Assembly: GCA_947643715.1 (NCBI GenBank)
Contig: CANRXB010000027.1
Location: forward strand, 1 to 33,489
DNA length: 33,489 nucleotides
Direction: 5' to 3'
Origin: an uncultured bacterium
GTDB taxonomy: Bacteria; Bacillota; Clostridia; Oscillospirales; Oscillospiraceae
Shown: positions 15,653 to 23,993 of the stretch, piece after piece
How the letters are laid out: every line of letters starts with the position of its first letter
Numbering within the stretch: position 1 is the first letter of the stretch
Program-made: the position numbers and the translations under genes
Notes under the pieces: generated by a model
Seen by the model: only the letters and a program-made list of their open reading frames with translations
The model's database searches: none
Told to the model about the DNA's origin: nothing

Positions 15653-17563
15653 TCACGCCTCGATGAACATCTCTTTCCCTTCGGCGCACTCGGGGCACAC
15701 CCACCCCTCGGGCAGTTTCTCGAACAAAGTGCCGGGGGCCACCTCCGCATCCGGGTCGCCCAGCTCGGGGACATACTCGTAGCCGCAGCCGCCGCACACG
15801 TACCGCTTGCCGATCGGCTCGGGCTTGGGCGCGGGAGGCCGCTTCATCTTCACCATGGGGGGCGCGGGCTGTTTGTCCTCCAGCCCCAGCGCCTGGGCCA
15901 GCAGAGGCAGGATCTCGTTCACGTCGCCTACAATGCCGTAATCACAATTCTTGAAGATGGGGGCGTTGGAGCTCTTATTGATGGCCACGATGGTGGACGC
16001 GTCCTTGATGCCCTTCAGGTGCTGGACCGCGCCGGAGATCCCACAGGCGATATACAGATTGCCTTTGAACTTCTGGCCGGACATGCCCACATAACGGTTC
16101 AGGGGGACATATTTCAGCGTCTCCGCCACAGGCCGGCTGGAGCCGATGGCCGCCCCCGCCGCTTTGGCCAGGTCCTCGATGAGCTTCATGTTCTCTTGGC
16201 CGCCGATGCCCTGCCCTGCGGAGACCACACGCTCCGCCTGGGCGATGGGGGTGTCTGCGGGGATGCCCACGGTGAAATCGTGGCCGTCCTTCTTCAGTGC
16301 GGCCACCAGCGTGTCCACCCGTTCCTTCGCGTCCCCTTCCTTGAGGATCATGCCCTTGCGCACTCCGGTGATGGGAGCGGGCTTCTTGGCCCGGCTGGCG
16401 CTGCCCCCCTCGCTCTTGGGCGGCTTGCCCATGATGGAGGCGGCGATGACCATGCGCTGCACCTCGCTGGTGCCCTCGTAGATGGTGGTGATCTTGGCGT
16501 CCCGGTACATCCGCTCCACGTCCATGCCCTTGAGGAAGCCCGTGCCGCCGAAGATCTGCACCGCGTCGTTGGTGACCTCCAGCGCGATCTCAGAAGCATA
16601 CAGCTTGGCCATGGCGGCGTCCACGCTGTACGGCTCGTGGAGCTCCTTCTTCTCCGCTGCGGAGTAGACCAGCATCCGGGCGCACTTCAGCTTGGTGGCC
16701 ATGTCCGCCAGCTTGAAGCCCAGCGCCTGGTTGAAGCCGATGGGCTTGCCGAACTGGACGCGCTCCTTCGCGTACTCCACCGCAGACTCGTAGGCACCTT
16801 GGGCGATGCCCAGAGCCTGGGAGGCGATGCCGATCCGCCCGCCGTCCAACGTGGCCATGGCGATCTTGAAGCCCTGGCCCTCCTTGCCCAGCAGGTTCTC
16901 CTTGGGTACTTTCACGTCGTCGAAGTTGAGCTGACAGGTCTCGGAGGACCGGATGCCCATCTTGTCATAGTGGGGTTCGAAGGTGAAGCCCTTCCACCCC
17001 TTCTCCACGATGAACGCGGAGATGCCGCGAGTGCCGATGTCCGGAGTGGTGACGGCGAACACCACATACGTGTCCGCCACACCGCCGTTGGTGATGAAGA
17101 TCTTCTGGCCGTTGAGCAGCCAATGGTCGCCCTTGTCCACGGCCGTGGTCTCGGTGCCGCCGGCATCGGACCCGGCGTTGGGCTCGGTGAGGCCGAACGC
17201 GCCGATCTTCTCTCCTTTGCACAGGGGGACCAGATACTTCTTCTTCTGCTCCTCCGTGCCGAAGGCGAAGATGGGCCAGGTCCCCAAGGACACATGGGCA
17301 GACAAGATCACGCCTGTGCCGCCGTCCACCCGGGACAGCTCCTCCACCGCGATGGCGTAGCTCATCACGTCCAGCCCCGCCCCACCGTATTCTTTCGGGT
17401 AAGGGATGCCCATCAGTCCCATCTTCCCCAGTTCCTTCACGGCTTCGGCAGGGAAACGGCTCTCCTGATCCATCACGATGGCATTCGGTTTGACCTCCGT
17501 CTCGGCAAAGGCACGGATCTTGGCGCGCAGCTCCTCGTGGACCTGCGTGGTCTGGAACAACAT
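15653..17563 (-). CDS. Acyl-CoA dehydrogenase fused to an EtfA C-terminal FAD domain and a rubredoxin domain
   Basis: This 636-residue protein has three redox modules. Residues 1-380 are a complete acyl-CoA dehydrogenase, with FGLTEPNAGSDAGG for FAD/substrate binding and catalytic Glu363 in IYEGTSEVQR, the position used by short-chain butyryl-CoA dehydrogenases. Residues about 440-560 match the FAD-binding C-terminal domain of electron-transfer flavoprotein alpha (SAGQGIGGQENMKLIEDLA, IGSSRPV, YVGMSGQKF, YIACGISGAVQHL). Residues 588-636 are a rubredoxin with Cys590, Cys593, Cys623 and Cys626. The EtfA N-terminal domain and any EtfB are absent. ATG 17563 was chosen because AAAGGAGG precedes it; an upstream in-frame extension crosses the promoter. 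The natural acyl-CoA is not known. Confidence 0.93.
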   Translation of the reverse strand: MLFQTTQVHEELRAKIRAFAETEVKPNAIVMDQESRFPAEAVKELGKMGLMGIPYPKEYGGAGLDVMSYAIAVEELSRVDGGTGVILSAHVSLGTWPIFAFGTEEQKKKYLVPLCKGEKIGAFGLTEPNAGSDAGGTETTAVDKGDHWLLNGQKIFITNGGVADTYVVFAVTTPDIGTRGISAFIVEKGWKGFTFEPHYDKMGIRSSETCQLNFDDVKVPKENLLGKEGQGFKIAMATLDGGRIGIASQALGIAQGAYESAVEYAKERVQFGKPIGFNQALGFKLADMATKLKCARMLVYSAAEKKELHEPYSVDAAMAKLYASEIALEVTNDAVQIFGGTGFLKGMDVERMYRDAKITTIYEGTSEVQRMVIAASIMGKPPKSEGGSASRAKKPAPITGVRKGMILKEGDAKERVDTLVAALKKDGHDFTVGIPADTPIAQAERVVSAGQGIGGQENMKLIEDLAKAAGAAIGSSRPVAETLKYVPLNRYVGMSGQKFKGNLYIACGISGAVQHLKGIKDASTIVAINKSSNAPIFKNCDYGIVGDVNEILPLLAQALGLEDKQPAPPMVKMKRPPAPKPEPIGKRYVCGGCGYEYVPELGDPDAEVAPGTLFEKLPEGWVCPECAEGKEMFIEA

Positions 17564-17621
17564 ACGAGGACCTCCTTTGAGTGATATGCGACGATAATAG
17601 GAATCATTATCCACTATATCA

Positions 17622-17650
17622 AATGTAACATGACCAGGACGGTTTGTCAA
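17622..17650 (-). promoter_or_regulatory. Sigma-A promoter of the dehydrogenase-rubredoxin gene
   Basis: On the minus strand TTGACA (17650-17645), 17 bases, TACATT (17627-17622). The leader to the ATG is about 55 bases. Confidence 0.7.
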
Positions 17651-17798
17651 TGCGTTTCACCATATTTTGCACAAAAGGACATCCGCCGGTTTTCTCCCTT
17701 TCTCGGCAGGCGCCGCCCCTGTCCCTCTGCCTCCAGCCGTGTGTGCTGCGGTGTGGACTGGAACAACGAACAAAAAGAAGAAAATTTTTTCGAACCTA

Positions 17799-17827
17799 TT
17801 GTATTTTCTGCCCAAATCCTGTAAAAT
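17799..17827 (+). promoter_or_regulatory. Sigma-A-type promoter of the chemotaxis receptor gene
   Basis: TTGTAT (17799-17804), 17 bases, TAAAAT (17822-17827), followed by an 80-base leader. The pattern of the motility sigma factor (TAAA then GCCGATAA) was not seen. The region 17651-17798 between the two divergent promoters holds nothing I can name. Confidence 0.65.
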
Positions 17828-17906
17828 ATAGATGCTTACTTTTTGTTCCAAAGAGAGGGGCCCATATTTTTGAGGGAGTATGCGTCCATACAGGAGGGAG
17901 AAACAC

Positions 17907-19586
17907 ATGAAAAAAGCGATGAACCAGTCCACATTGACGACGATCTTGAATGTGGGTTCCATCTGTGCCTTGGTGTTCATGGTATTCTGGCTATTCAACT
18001 ACAGCAGCGTGATCAGCCGCCTGGACCAAGCCAACGAAGAGCGGTACGACCTTACATACAATGCCAACCGCTTCATGAACGGCTCCTCTTATCTGACTAA
18101 CGAGGTCCGGGCTTTCGCCGCCACGGGCGACCAGGTGCACTATAACAATTACTGGAAAGAGATCAATGAACTGAAGAACCGCGATCAGGGCGTGGCCGCC
18201 ATGCAGGAGATCGGCATCACCAGCAGCGAGCAGGCTATGATCGACAGCATGAACAGCATCTCCAACCGGCTGGTCCCGTTGGAGGAGCAGGCCATGGAAC
18301 AGGTCCAGGCCGGAGAGCAGGAGGCCGCCATCGACTACGTATACGGCGCGGAGTACAGCAACTCTATCGCCCAGATCAACACTCTGAAGGAGCAGTTCCT
18401 GACAGCCCTGGACGCACGGACGCTCAAGCGGGTCGAGTCCCTTCAGCAGAGCGCGATGATCATCCGTATGCTGATGGTCTTGGCCCTGGTCGTCGTCGGC
18501 GTGCTCCAGTTGTTCAGCATGCTGACGATCCGCAAACGGATCCTCCGCCCTGTCATCGCGGTGCGCGACCAGATGGGCGAGATCGCCCAAGGGAACCTGT
18601 CCGCAGAGTTCGCCTGGGCGCCGGACACCTCCGAGATCGGTATGTTGGTGTCCTCCATCCATGAGACCAAGAAAGAACTGAAGCAGTACATCAACGACAT
18701 CGACAACAAGCTGGCCCAAATGGCTCAGGGCAACATGGACCTGACCATCGACAAGGACTACCGGGGCGAGTTCCTGCCCATACAGAACGCGCTGCGGCAG
18801 ATCCTGGACGCATTGAACGACGCGCTCTATCACATCGGCCAGACCGCGCAGAACGTCTCCGACGAATCCAGCCGGGTGGCCGCCGGCGCTCAGTCCCTGT
18901 CCGACGGCGTCGTCCAGCAGGCGTCCACCGTGGAGGAGCTGTTCGCCGGGATCCAGGACATCTCCGGCCAGGTCGGCCTCACCTCTGAGGACGCCGGGAA
19001 GGCCAGAGAATTCGCCATGAAGGCCGGAGAGCAGTTGAAGGTGTGCAGCCAGAAGATGGACGCGCTGACCGCCTCCATCGCAGACATCTCCGAATCCTCC
19101 AAAAAGATCAGCGGCATCACCAAGGCCATCGAGGACATCTCCTTCCAGACCAACATCCTGGCGCTCAACGCCTCCGTGGAGGCCGCCCGGGCCGGAGCCG
19201 CCGGAAAGGGCTTCGCCGTCGTGGCCGATGAGGTCCAGCGCCTGGCCAGCAAGAGCGCCGAATCCGCCAAGAACATCACAGAGCTGATCGAAGCCTCGAC
19301 CCAGCTCGTCCAATACGGCACGTCCCTGTCCAAAGAGACCACCCAGGCCCTCTCCGGCGTGGTGGACAGCTCCCAGCAGTCTGCGGCGATCGTGGAGCAT
19401 ATCGCAGAATCCGCTCAGATGCAGTCCTCCTCCCTGCGCCAGCTCACCGAGGGCATGGAGCGTATCTCCGCGGTGGTCCAGACCAACGCTGGCACCGCGC
19501 AGGAATCGGCCTCCGCCGCCGAAGAGCTCCACGGCCAGGCCGAAAAGCTGAAGAACTCCATCCAGCGGTTCCGGCTGCGGAGATGA
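17907..19586 (+). CDS. Methyl-accepting chemotaxis protein
   Basis: This 559-residue membrane receptor passes a sensed signal to the CheA/CheW complex. A membrane helix spans about residues 13-34. The extracytoplasmic sensor, about 35-180, is helical and resembles four-helix-bundle sensors. A second helix lies at about 181-204 ([20 protein letters not shown]), then HAMP signals and a long helical signalling domain. The hairpin tip [21 protein letters not shown], near residue 410, is the universal CheA/CheW contact. The C-terminus lacks the pentapeptide that tethers CheR in enterobacteria. GGAGGGAG precedes ATG 17907. It has its own promoter and terminator, and no che gene is near. The ligand is unknown. 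Confidence 0.95.
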   Translation: MKKAMNQSTLTTILNVGSICALVFMVFWLFNYSSVISRLDQANEERYDLTYNANRFMNGSSYLTNEVRAFAATGDQVHYNNYWKEINELKNRDQGVAAMQEIGITSSEQAMIDSMNSISNRLVPLEEQAMEQVQAGEQEAAIDYVYGAEYSNSIAQINTLKEQFLTALDARTLKRVESLQQSAMIIRMLMVLALVVVGVLQLFSMLTIRKRILRPVIAVRDQMGEIAQGNLSAEFAWAPDTSEIGMLVSSIHETKKELKQYINDIDNKLAQMAQGNMDLTIDKDYRGEFLPIQNALRQILDALNDALYHIGQTAQNVSDESSRVAAGAQSLSDGVVQQASTVEELFAGIQDISGQVGLTSEDAGKAREFAMKAGEQLKVCSQKMDALTASIADISESSKKISGITKAIEDISFQTNILALNASVEAARAGAAGKGFAVVADEVQRLASKSAESAKNITELIEASTQLVQYGTSLSKETTQALSGVVDSSQQSAAIVEHIAESAQMQSSSLRQLTEGMERISAVVQTNAGTAQESASAAEELHGQAEKLKNSIQRFRLRR

Positions 19587-19624
19587 CCGCCCGGCCCTCC
19601 TCACTTCGATCCATCCCATGGTAT

Positions 19625-19666
19625 GAGACGGAAGATCCTTGCATAGGATCTTCCGTCTCCTCTTTT
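19625..19666 (+). terminator. Intrinsic terminator of the chemotaxis receptor gene
   Basis: GAGACGGAAGATCCT (19625-19639) pairs perfectly with AGGATCTTCCGTCTC (19645-19659) and is followed by CTCTTTT. Confidence 0.92.
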
Positions 19667-19724
19667 CGTACATCGATCCTCTCCGGATCCACCGCCGCCC
19701 TGTGAAAGATCTCCAAAAAACAGA

Positions 19725-19753
19725 TTGTCTTTTTCCCCTCCGGGTGGTATGAT
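19725..19753 (+). promoter_or_regulatory. Sigma-A promoter of the GH2 gene
   Basis: TTGTCT (19725-19730), 17 bases, TATGAT (19748-19753), about 88 bases before the ATG. No operator-like palindrome stands out in the leader. Confidence 0.65.
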
Positions 19754-19841
19754 TAGAGACATCGATACGGCTGTCCCGCTCCTTCCTAGCCATCGTCCGG
19801 CAAAGCAGAGCGGCACATCCGTCAAACAGGGAGGAACGGGT

Positions 19842-21515
19842 ATGGAACGCAACGGCTGGGCCCGGTACTATCCCCGCCCACAACTCCGGCGGGACAGCTT
19901 TTTTGTTTTGGATCAGGACTGGACGCTGAACGGCAGGCCCATCACCCCCTGGTGGCCCCCCCAGGCCCCACTATCCGGCTGGAGCGGCGACGTAGGCGAC
20001 GTGCTGCGCTATGAAACGGCGTTCACCCTTCCCGACGGCTTTCTTCCAAAGAACCACCGGGCTCTGATCCACTTCGGCGCGGTGGACCAGATCGCGGAGA
20101 TCTGTGTGAACGGCAAGGCCATCACCCGTCACGAAGGAGGATATCTGCCTTTTTTCGCGGACATCACCGCTGCCCTGTGCCCAGGCGAGAACCGCCTGGA
20201 GGTGAAGGCGGTAGATTCCCTGTCCCACGATTACCCTTACGGCAAACAGCATAAGCGTCCTCACGGGATGTGGTATACCCCGGTGTCCGGCATCTGGCAG
20301 CCGGTATGGCTGGAGGCCGTCCCGGCCCGAGGCGCGGTGTCCCGTGTGCGCATCGTCCCCGACCTCACCGGCATCACCATCGAGGTGGACGCCGCCGGGG
20401 CGGAGTACGCTGTGGCCGTCCCCCTGGAAGGAGGAGGTCTGCTCACCGCCGCCGGGAACACAGGCCCCCTCCGGCTGGAGGTGCCCGATCCCCATCTTTG
20501 GACCCCCGACGACCCCTATCTATACTCCATGACCATCGCCACCGCCACGGACAAGGTGGAGAGCTATTTCGCCCTGCGCACCATCTCCACCAAGGACATC
20601 GGCGGACATACCCGGCTTTGCCTCAACGGCCGGCCTATCTTCCTCCACGGCGTCCTGGATCAAGGGTATTTCCGGGACGGCCTGTTCCTCCCCCACAGTC
20701 CGGACGAGTACGAGCGGGACATACTGCGGATGAAGGAGCTGGGCTTCAACACCTTGCGCAAACACATCAAGGTGGAGCCGGAGGCGTTCTATCACGCCTG
20801 CGACAGACTGGGCATGTTGGTGATACAGGACATGGTGAACTCGGGCGGATACCGCTATGTCCGAGACACTGTGATCCCCACCTTTTTGAGCAAGAAGCGC
20901 TGCGACCTGGGGACGGGCGGCAGCGAGAAACGCAAGGCGTTCTTCGAGCGGCACTGCCTGGACACCATCGGCCATCTCGCGGACCATCCCTGCATCGTGG
21001 GCTGGACCATCTTCAACGAGGGCTGGGGCCAATACGATTCCGACCGCATCTATCGCATGTGCAAAGCCGCGGATCCCTCCCGCTTCTTCATCAGCACCTC
21101 CGGGTGGTTCGCCCAGGAGGAGAGCGACGTCCAGAGCGAGCACGTCTATTTCAACGACCGCGTACTGATGGGGGACCAGCCCGGAAAGTTCCTGTTCCTC
21201 AGCGAGTGCGGCGGCTTCTCCTTCCGTGTCCCGGGCCATGTGACCCAGGAGCGCCGCAACTACGGCTACGGAGAGCAGTCCCGGTCCAGCCAGGAGCTCA
21301 CCCAGCGCATCCAGGCTTTGTACGACGGGATGGTGCTCCCCTCCATCCCGAACGGCCTGTGCGGGTGTATCTACACCCAACTCAGCGACGTGGAGGGCGA
21401 GACCAACGGGCTGTACACCTACGACCGGGCCGTGCGGAAGGTGGGGCCTGAGGCCATGCTGCACATCGCCGCCCAAGTGGAGCAGACGCTGTCGAACGCG
21501 GTGGAAAACGGTTGA
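19842..21515 (+). CDS. Glycoside hydrolase family 2 enzyme (beta-galactosidase / beta-glucuronidase-like)
   Basis: This 557-residue enzyme has no signal peptide and is probably cytoplasmic. The N-terminal beta-sandwich (about 15-175) has YETAFTLP, AEICVNGKAITRHEGGYLPF and GMWYTPVSGIWQPVWLE, all typical of GH2. An Ig-like domain follows, then a TIM barrel from about 275. The predicted acid/base is Glu393 in FNEGWGQ and the nucleophile Glu455 in SECGG, which matches the retaining GH2 pair. It is shorter than LacZ and close to the compact GH2 enzymes such as glucuronidases. The expected loop residues for glucuronate recognition were not recognised, so the sugar is undecided. No sugar transporter lies next to it. 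GGGAGGAACGGGT precedes the ATG. Confidence 0.88.
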   Translation: MERNGWARYYPRPQLRRDSFFVLDQDWTLNGRPITPWWPPQAPLSGWSGDVGDVLRYETAFTLPDGFLPKNHRALIHFGAVDQIAEICVNGKAITRHEGGYLPFFADITAALCPGENRLEVKAVDSLSHDYPYGKQHKRPHGMWYTPVSGIWQPVWLEAVPARGAVSRVRIVPDLTGITIEVDAAGAEYAVAVPLEGGGLLTAAGNTGPLRLEVPDPHLWTPDDPYLYSMTIATATDKVESYFALRTISTKDIGGHTRLCLNGRPIFLHGVLDQGYFRDGLFLPHSPDEYERDILRMKELGFNTLRKHIKVEPEAFYHACDRLGMLVIQDMVNSGGYRYVRDTVIPTFLSKKRCDLGTGGSEKRKAFFERHCLDTIGHLADHPCIVGWTIFNEGWGQYDSDRIYRMCKAADPSRFFISTSGWFAQEESDVQSEHVYFNDRVLMGDQPGKFLFLSECGGFSFRVPGHVTQERRNYGYGEQSRSSQELTQRIQALYDGMVLPSIPNGLCGCIYTQLSDVEGETNGLYTYDRAVRKVGPEAMLHIAAQVEQTLSNAVENG

Positions 21516-21539
21516 CAGCAGGAGAAAACGTGGTATACT
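21512..21539 (+). promoter_or_regulatory. Sigma-A promoter of the ferritin gene
   Basis: TTGACA (21512-21517), 16 bases, TATACT (21534-21539). The -35 box overlaps the GH2 stop codon. In the leader, TTAT-N5-ATAA (21577-21589) is a small inverted repeat that vaguely recalls half of a PerR/Fur box; I do not call it a site. Confidence 0.8.
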
Positions 21540-21603
21540 CTCGATAGAAAGCGCCTCGTATGACGCATATCCTCAGTTATTTTAGATAAGGAGTGTTTCT
21601 ATC

Positions 21604-22113
21604 ATGGATCGAAAGGTTTCTGAACTGCTGAACGACCAGATCAACAAGGAGTTCTATTCTGCCTATCTGTATCTGGACATGGCCAATTTTTACAGCTCCA
21701 AGGGACTGGACGGCTTCGCCAATTGGTATGAGATCCAGGCCAAGGAGGAGCAGGATCACGCCATGCTCATCTACAAATACCTGCACAACAACGACCAGGA
21801 CGTCACGCTGGGCGCCATCGCCAAGCCGGACAAGGAATTCAAGAGCTTGATGGATCCTCTCACCATCGCCCATGCCCACGAGCAGTACGTCACCAGCCTC
21901 ATCGACGCCATCTATGACGCGGCCCAGGCCGTGAAGGACCACCGCACGGTGCAGTTCCTGGACTGGTTCATCAAGGAGCAAGGCGAGGAGGAGATGAACT
22001 CCTCCTCCATGATCACCAAGATGGAGCTGTTCGGCGACGACGCCAAGGCCTTGTACATGCTCAACAGCGAACTGGCGGGCCGGACGTATTCCGCCCCTTC
22101 CCTGAAGCTTTGA
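21604..22113 (+). CDS. ftnA: Bacterial non-haem ferritin
   Basis: This 169-residue ferritin of the FtnA type stores iron by oxidising Fe(II) at a ferroxidase centre inside a 24-subunit cage. Its metal ligands sit one number below those of E. coli FtnA: Glu16, Glu49, His52, Glu93, Gln126 and Glu129. The four-helix layout and the opening SELLNDQINKEFYSAYLYLDM are characteristic. An AAGGAG ribosome site lies ten bases or so before the ATG. The gene is monocistronic, from its own promoter to a 19-bp terminator. In an anaerobe it would also limit Fenton chemistry on exposure to air, which fits the flavodiiron gene 6 kb away. Confidence 0.95.
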   Translation: MDRKVSELLNDQINKEFYSAYLYLDMANFYSSKGLDGFANWYEIQAKEEQDHAMLIYKYLHNNDQDVTLGAIAKPDKEFKSLMDPLTIAHAHEQYVTSLIDAIYDAAQAVKDHRTVQFLDWFIKEQGEEEMNSSSMITKMELFGDDAKALYMLNSELAGRTYSAPSLKL

Positions 22114-22130
22114 TCGCCGATCCTCTCCCA

Positions 22131-22172
22131 GCATAGGAAAAAGCCTGCCGACTGGCAGGCTTTTTCCTATGC
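22131..22172. terminator. 19-bp bidirectional terminator between ferritin and the SdpI-family gene
   Basis: The arms 22131-22149 and 22154-22172 are perfectly complementary, with GCCTGCC/GGCAGGC next to the GACT loop and an AAAAA/TTTTT block, so it can stop both converging transcripts. Confidence 0.92.
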
Positions 22173-22226
22173 CCATATCGCCTCGTACCGAGCAGCCGGA
22201 CCACGGCCGTCACCCGGTACCCTCCC

Positions 22227-22904
22227 CTATACGGACTCCCACGCTTTATGATACCGATAGGATGCAGCGATACATACGGCCAACCACAGCGCTAAAACGA
22301 CGATCTGGAACAGCAGATTTTTGGCGCCCTCCAAAAACACAGCGGCAACTACCAACAGCGCCCCGGCCGTCACCGATGCAAAGCCTCCGAATCGTTGACT
22401 TTTCTGCCAGACCTCGTTGCTGGACATACTCCATCTGGTCCGCACCCCCCAAACAGCGTTTTTCCGGACCCCAGGCATGACGCTGCCCAAGATCATCATC
22501 AGTACGCCGATCTGAAAGGAAAGGAAGCGTATCCAATCTATGGCGGGCCTGACAGGGATGGCAGCCCTTTGCGCATACGACATAGCCTCCCACATGGCCG
22601 ATCCTCCTTTACCATGGAACAGCAGCACTTCGCCGATCGCGGTAACGAGGAAGATCTTTTCAGTCAGAGCATGGCTCTCCCACTTCTTGGTCCGAGCCTG
22701 TTTCGCCAGCAGGAGAAAGATCGCGCCGATTCCCGCTGAAATGAATGGAAACAGGATATATCCATACTTGCTGCCCATCCGATCCACCTCCCCTACGAAA
22801 TCGTAGTGGGTGGGCACGATGTCTGGACCCAGCACAAGGAATATGTCAGTCCCTACGAACCCCAAAACGATCAGGACTATGGTGAGGCGGTATAAAGCCT
22901 TCAT
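22227..22904 (-). CDS. SdpI-family membrane protein with a DUF1648-type N-terminus
   Basis: This 225-residue membrane protein has about six hydrophobic segments. Residues 31-46, PTHYDFVGEVDRMGSK, fit the DUF1648 motif. Residues 143-174, with KNAVWGVRTRWSMSSNEVWQKSQRFGG, fit the SdpI domain. In Bacillus subtilis SdpI gives immunity to the SdpC killing toxin and signals to the repressor SdpR. No SdpR-type ArsR regulator and no SdpABC toxin genes are present here, so immunity or signalling is only a family-based guess. AAGGAGG lies seven or eight bases before the ATG. It follows the oxidoreductase gene after 92 bases on the same strand. Confidence 0.82.
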   Translation of the reverse strand: MKALYRLTIVLIVLGFVGTDIFLVLGPDIVPTHYDFVGEVDRMGSKYGYILFPFISAGIGAIFLLLAKQARTKKWESHALTEKIFLVTAIGEVLLFHGKGGSAMWEAMSYAQRAAIPVRPAIDWIRFLSFQIGVLMMILGSVMPGVRKNAVWGVRTRWSMSSNEVWQKSQRFGGFASVTAGALLVVAAVFLEGAKNLLFQIVVLALWLAVCIAASYRYHKAWESV

Positions 22905-22996
22905 GTATATCCTCCTTCAGCCCTCCGATCCTCCTGCTTTTACCTGGTATGATGTGTCCCCGCCTGTTTCAAGGCAGCAGGATCGAGCATCCGCCC

Positions 22997-23974
22997 TCAC
23001 GGCCGCTCTTTCGGATACACGAGCCCCCATTCTCTGCGGATCGCCGTCATGACGTCCATCACGTCGGCGGTGTGGCCCAGGTACATCCCGTCCGCCTCAC
23101 TGGACACTGCCCGCTCCATGTCCTCGATCTCGTAGAGCAAAGCGTCGGCGGTCCTCCCAGCCTCGATCGTCTCCCGGCGACCGTCCTGCGTATAGACGAT
23201 GGTCGCTTTTTCCGCCCGAGGGTAGTCCCATATCTCGATATAGCCTCGGTCATAGACCGCCACCCCCCGCTTGGGCTGCTTGGCATGGAGTGAGAGCGTG
23301 ATCGTCGCCATCTCCTGGGATGGGTCCATCAGCAAGATCCCCGCCTGCTCATCCACCCCGCTGGGGGCCAGCTTCACTTGGGACAGCACGCGGTCCGGCC
23401 TCTCGCTCATGAACCATCGGGCGAAGGAAAGGGCGTACACTCCGATGTCCAGCAATGCGCCTCCCGCCTGATCCGGATCGAAAAAGCGGTTGGTCATATC
23501 ATATCCTTTATAGCTGCCGAAGCTCACTTGGATCATGCGCAGAGGACCCAATGCGCCGCTCTGGATGAGCTCGTGCAGCCGCTCATACAGCGGCATATGG
23601 TAGAGCGTCATCGCCTCCGCCAGCACCAAGCCCTTCTCCCTGGCCAGTTCCATGGCAGCGCTCAGCTCTGCCGAGTTCAGCGTGATGGACTTTTCGCACA
23701 GCACATGCTTGCCGCACCGCAAAGCCCGGGTCAGATAGTCGGCATGGGTATCATGCGGGGTGGCGATATAGATGATATCCACCTCATCGTCGTGGAAAAC
23801 ATCCTCGATATCAGGATAGACCTTGGGGACGCCATACCTTTGCGCAAAAGCTACCGCGTTGTCATAGGTCCGGTTCGCCACCCCCCATGGACAGCGTCCA
23901 CCTTTTCCCATCGCCTGGGCGAACTCGTTGGCCGCTGTCCCACAGCCCAAAACAGCCCAGTTACATCGCTCCAT
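22997..23974 (-). CDS. Gfo/Idh/MocA-family NAD(P)-dependent oxidoreductase
   Basis: This 325-residue enzyme has a Rossmann domain followed by the alpha/beta substrate domain of the family, whose members oxidise sugars, inositols or biliverdin-like compounds. The dinucleotide loop is AVLGCGTAA at residues 7-15. The family's EKP motif appears as CEKSITLN, with Glu94-Lys95 and Ser in place of Pro. The catalytic segment FDPDQAGGALLDIGVYAL holds the Asp-x3-Tyr pair (D-I-G-V-Y). ATG 23974 follows GGAGGATGTGAG; an upstream start would add 16 residues overlapping the P-type ATPase stop. Only 19 bases separate it from the ATPase gene, so the two may be co-transcribed although no functional link is obvious. 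Confidence 0.88.
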   Translation of the reverse strand: MERCNWAVLGCGTAANEFAQAMGKGGRCPWGVANRTYDNAVAFAQRYGVPKVYPDIEDVFHDDEVDIIYIATPHDTHADYLTRALRCGKHVLCEKSITLNSAELSAAMELAREKGLVLAEAMTLYHMPLYERLHELIQSGALGPLRMIQVSFGSYKGYDMTNRFFDPDQAGGALLDIGVYALSFARWFMSERPDRVLSQVKLAPSGVDEQAGILLMDPSQEMATITLSLHAKQPKRGVAVYDRGYIEIWDYPRAEKATIVYTQDGRRETIEAGRTADALLYEIEDMERAVSSEADGMYLGHTADVMDVMTAIRREWGLVYPKERP

Positions 23975-23993
23975 CTCACATCCTCCTTCGGTA

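Noticed and set aside
15530-17584. Long open frame opposite the acyl-CoA dehydrogenase fusion
   Set aside because: Antisense to a gene with complete catalytic motifs; low-complexity composition; no ribosome site.
17991-19883. Long open frame opposite the chemotaxis receptor
   Set aside because: Shadow of the receptor gene, and it crosses a perfect terminator hairpin.
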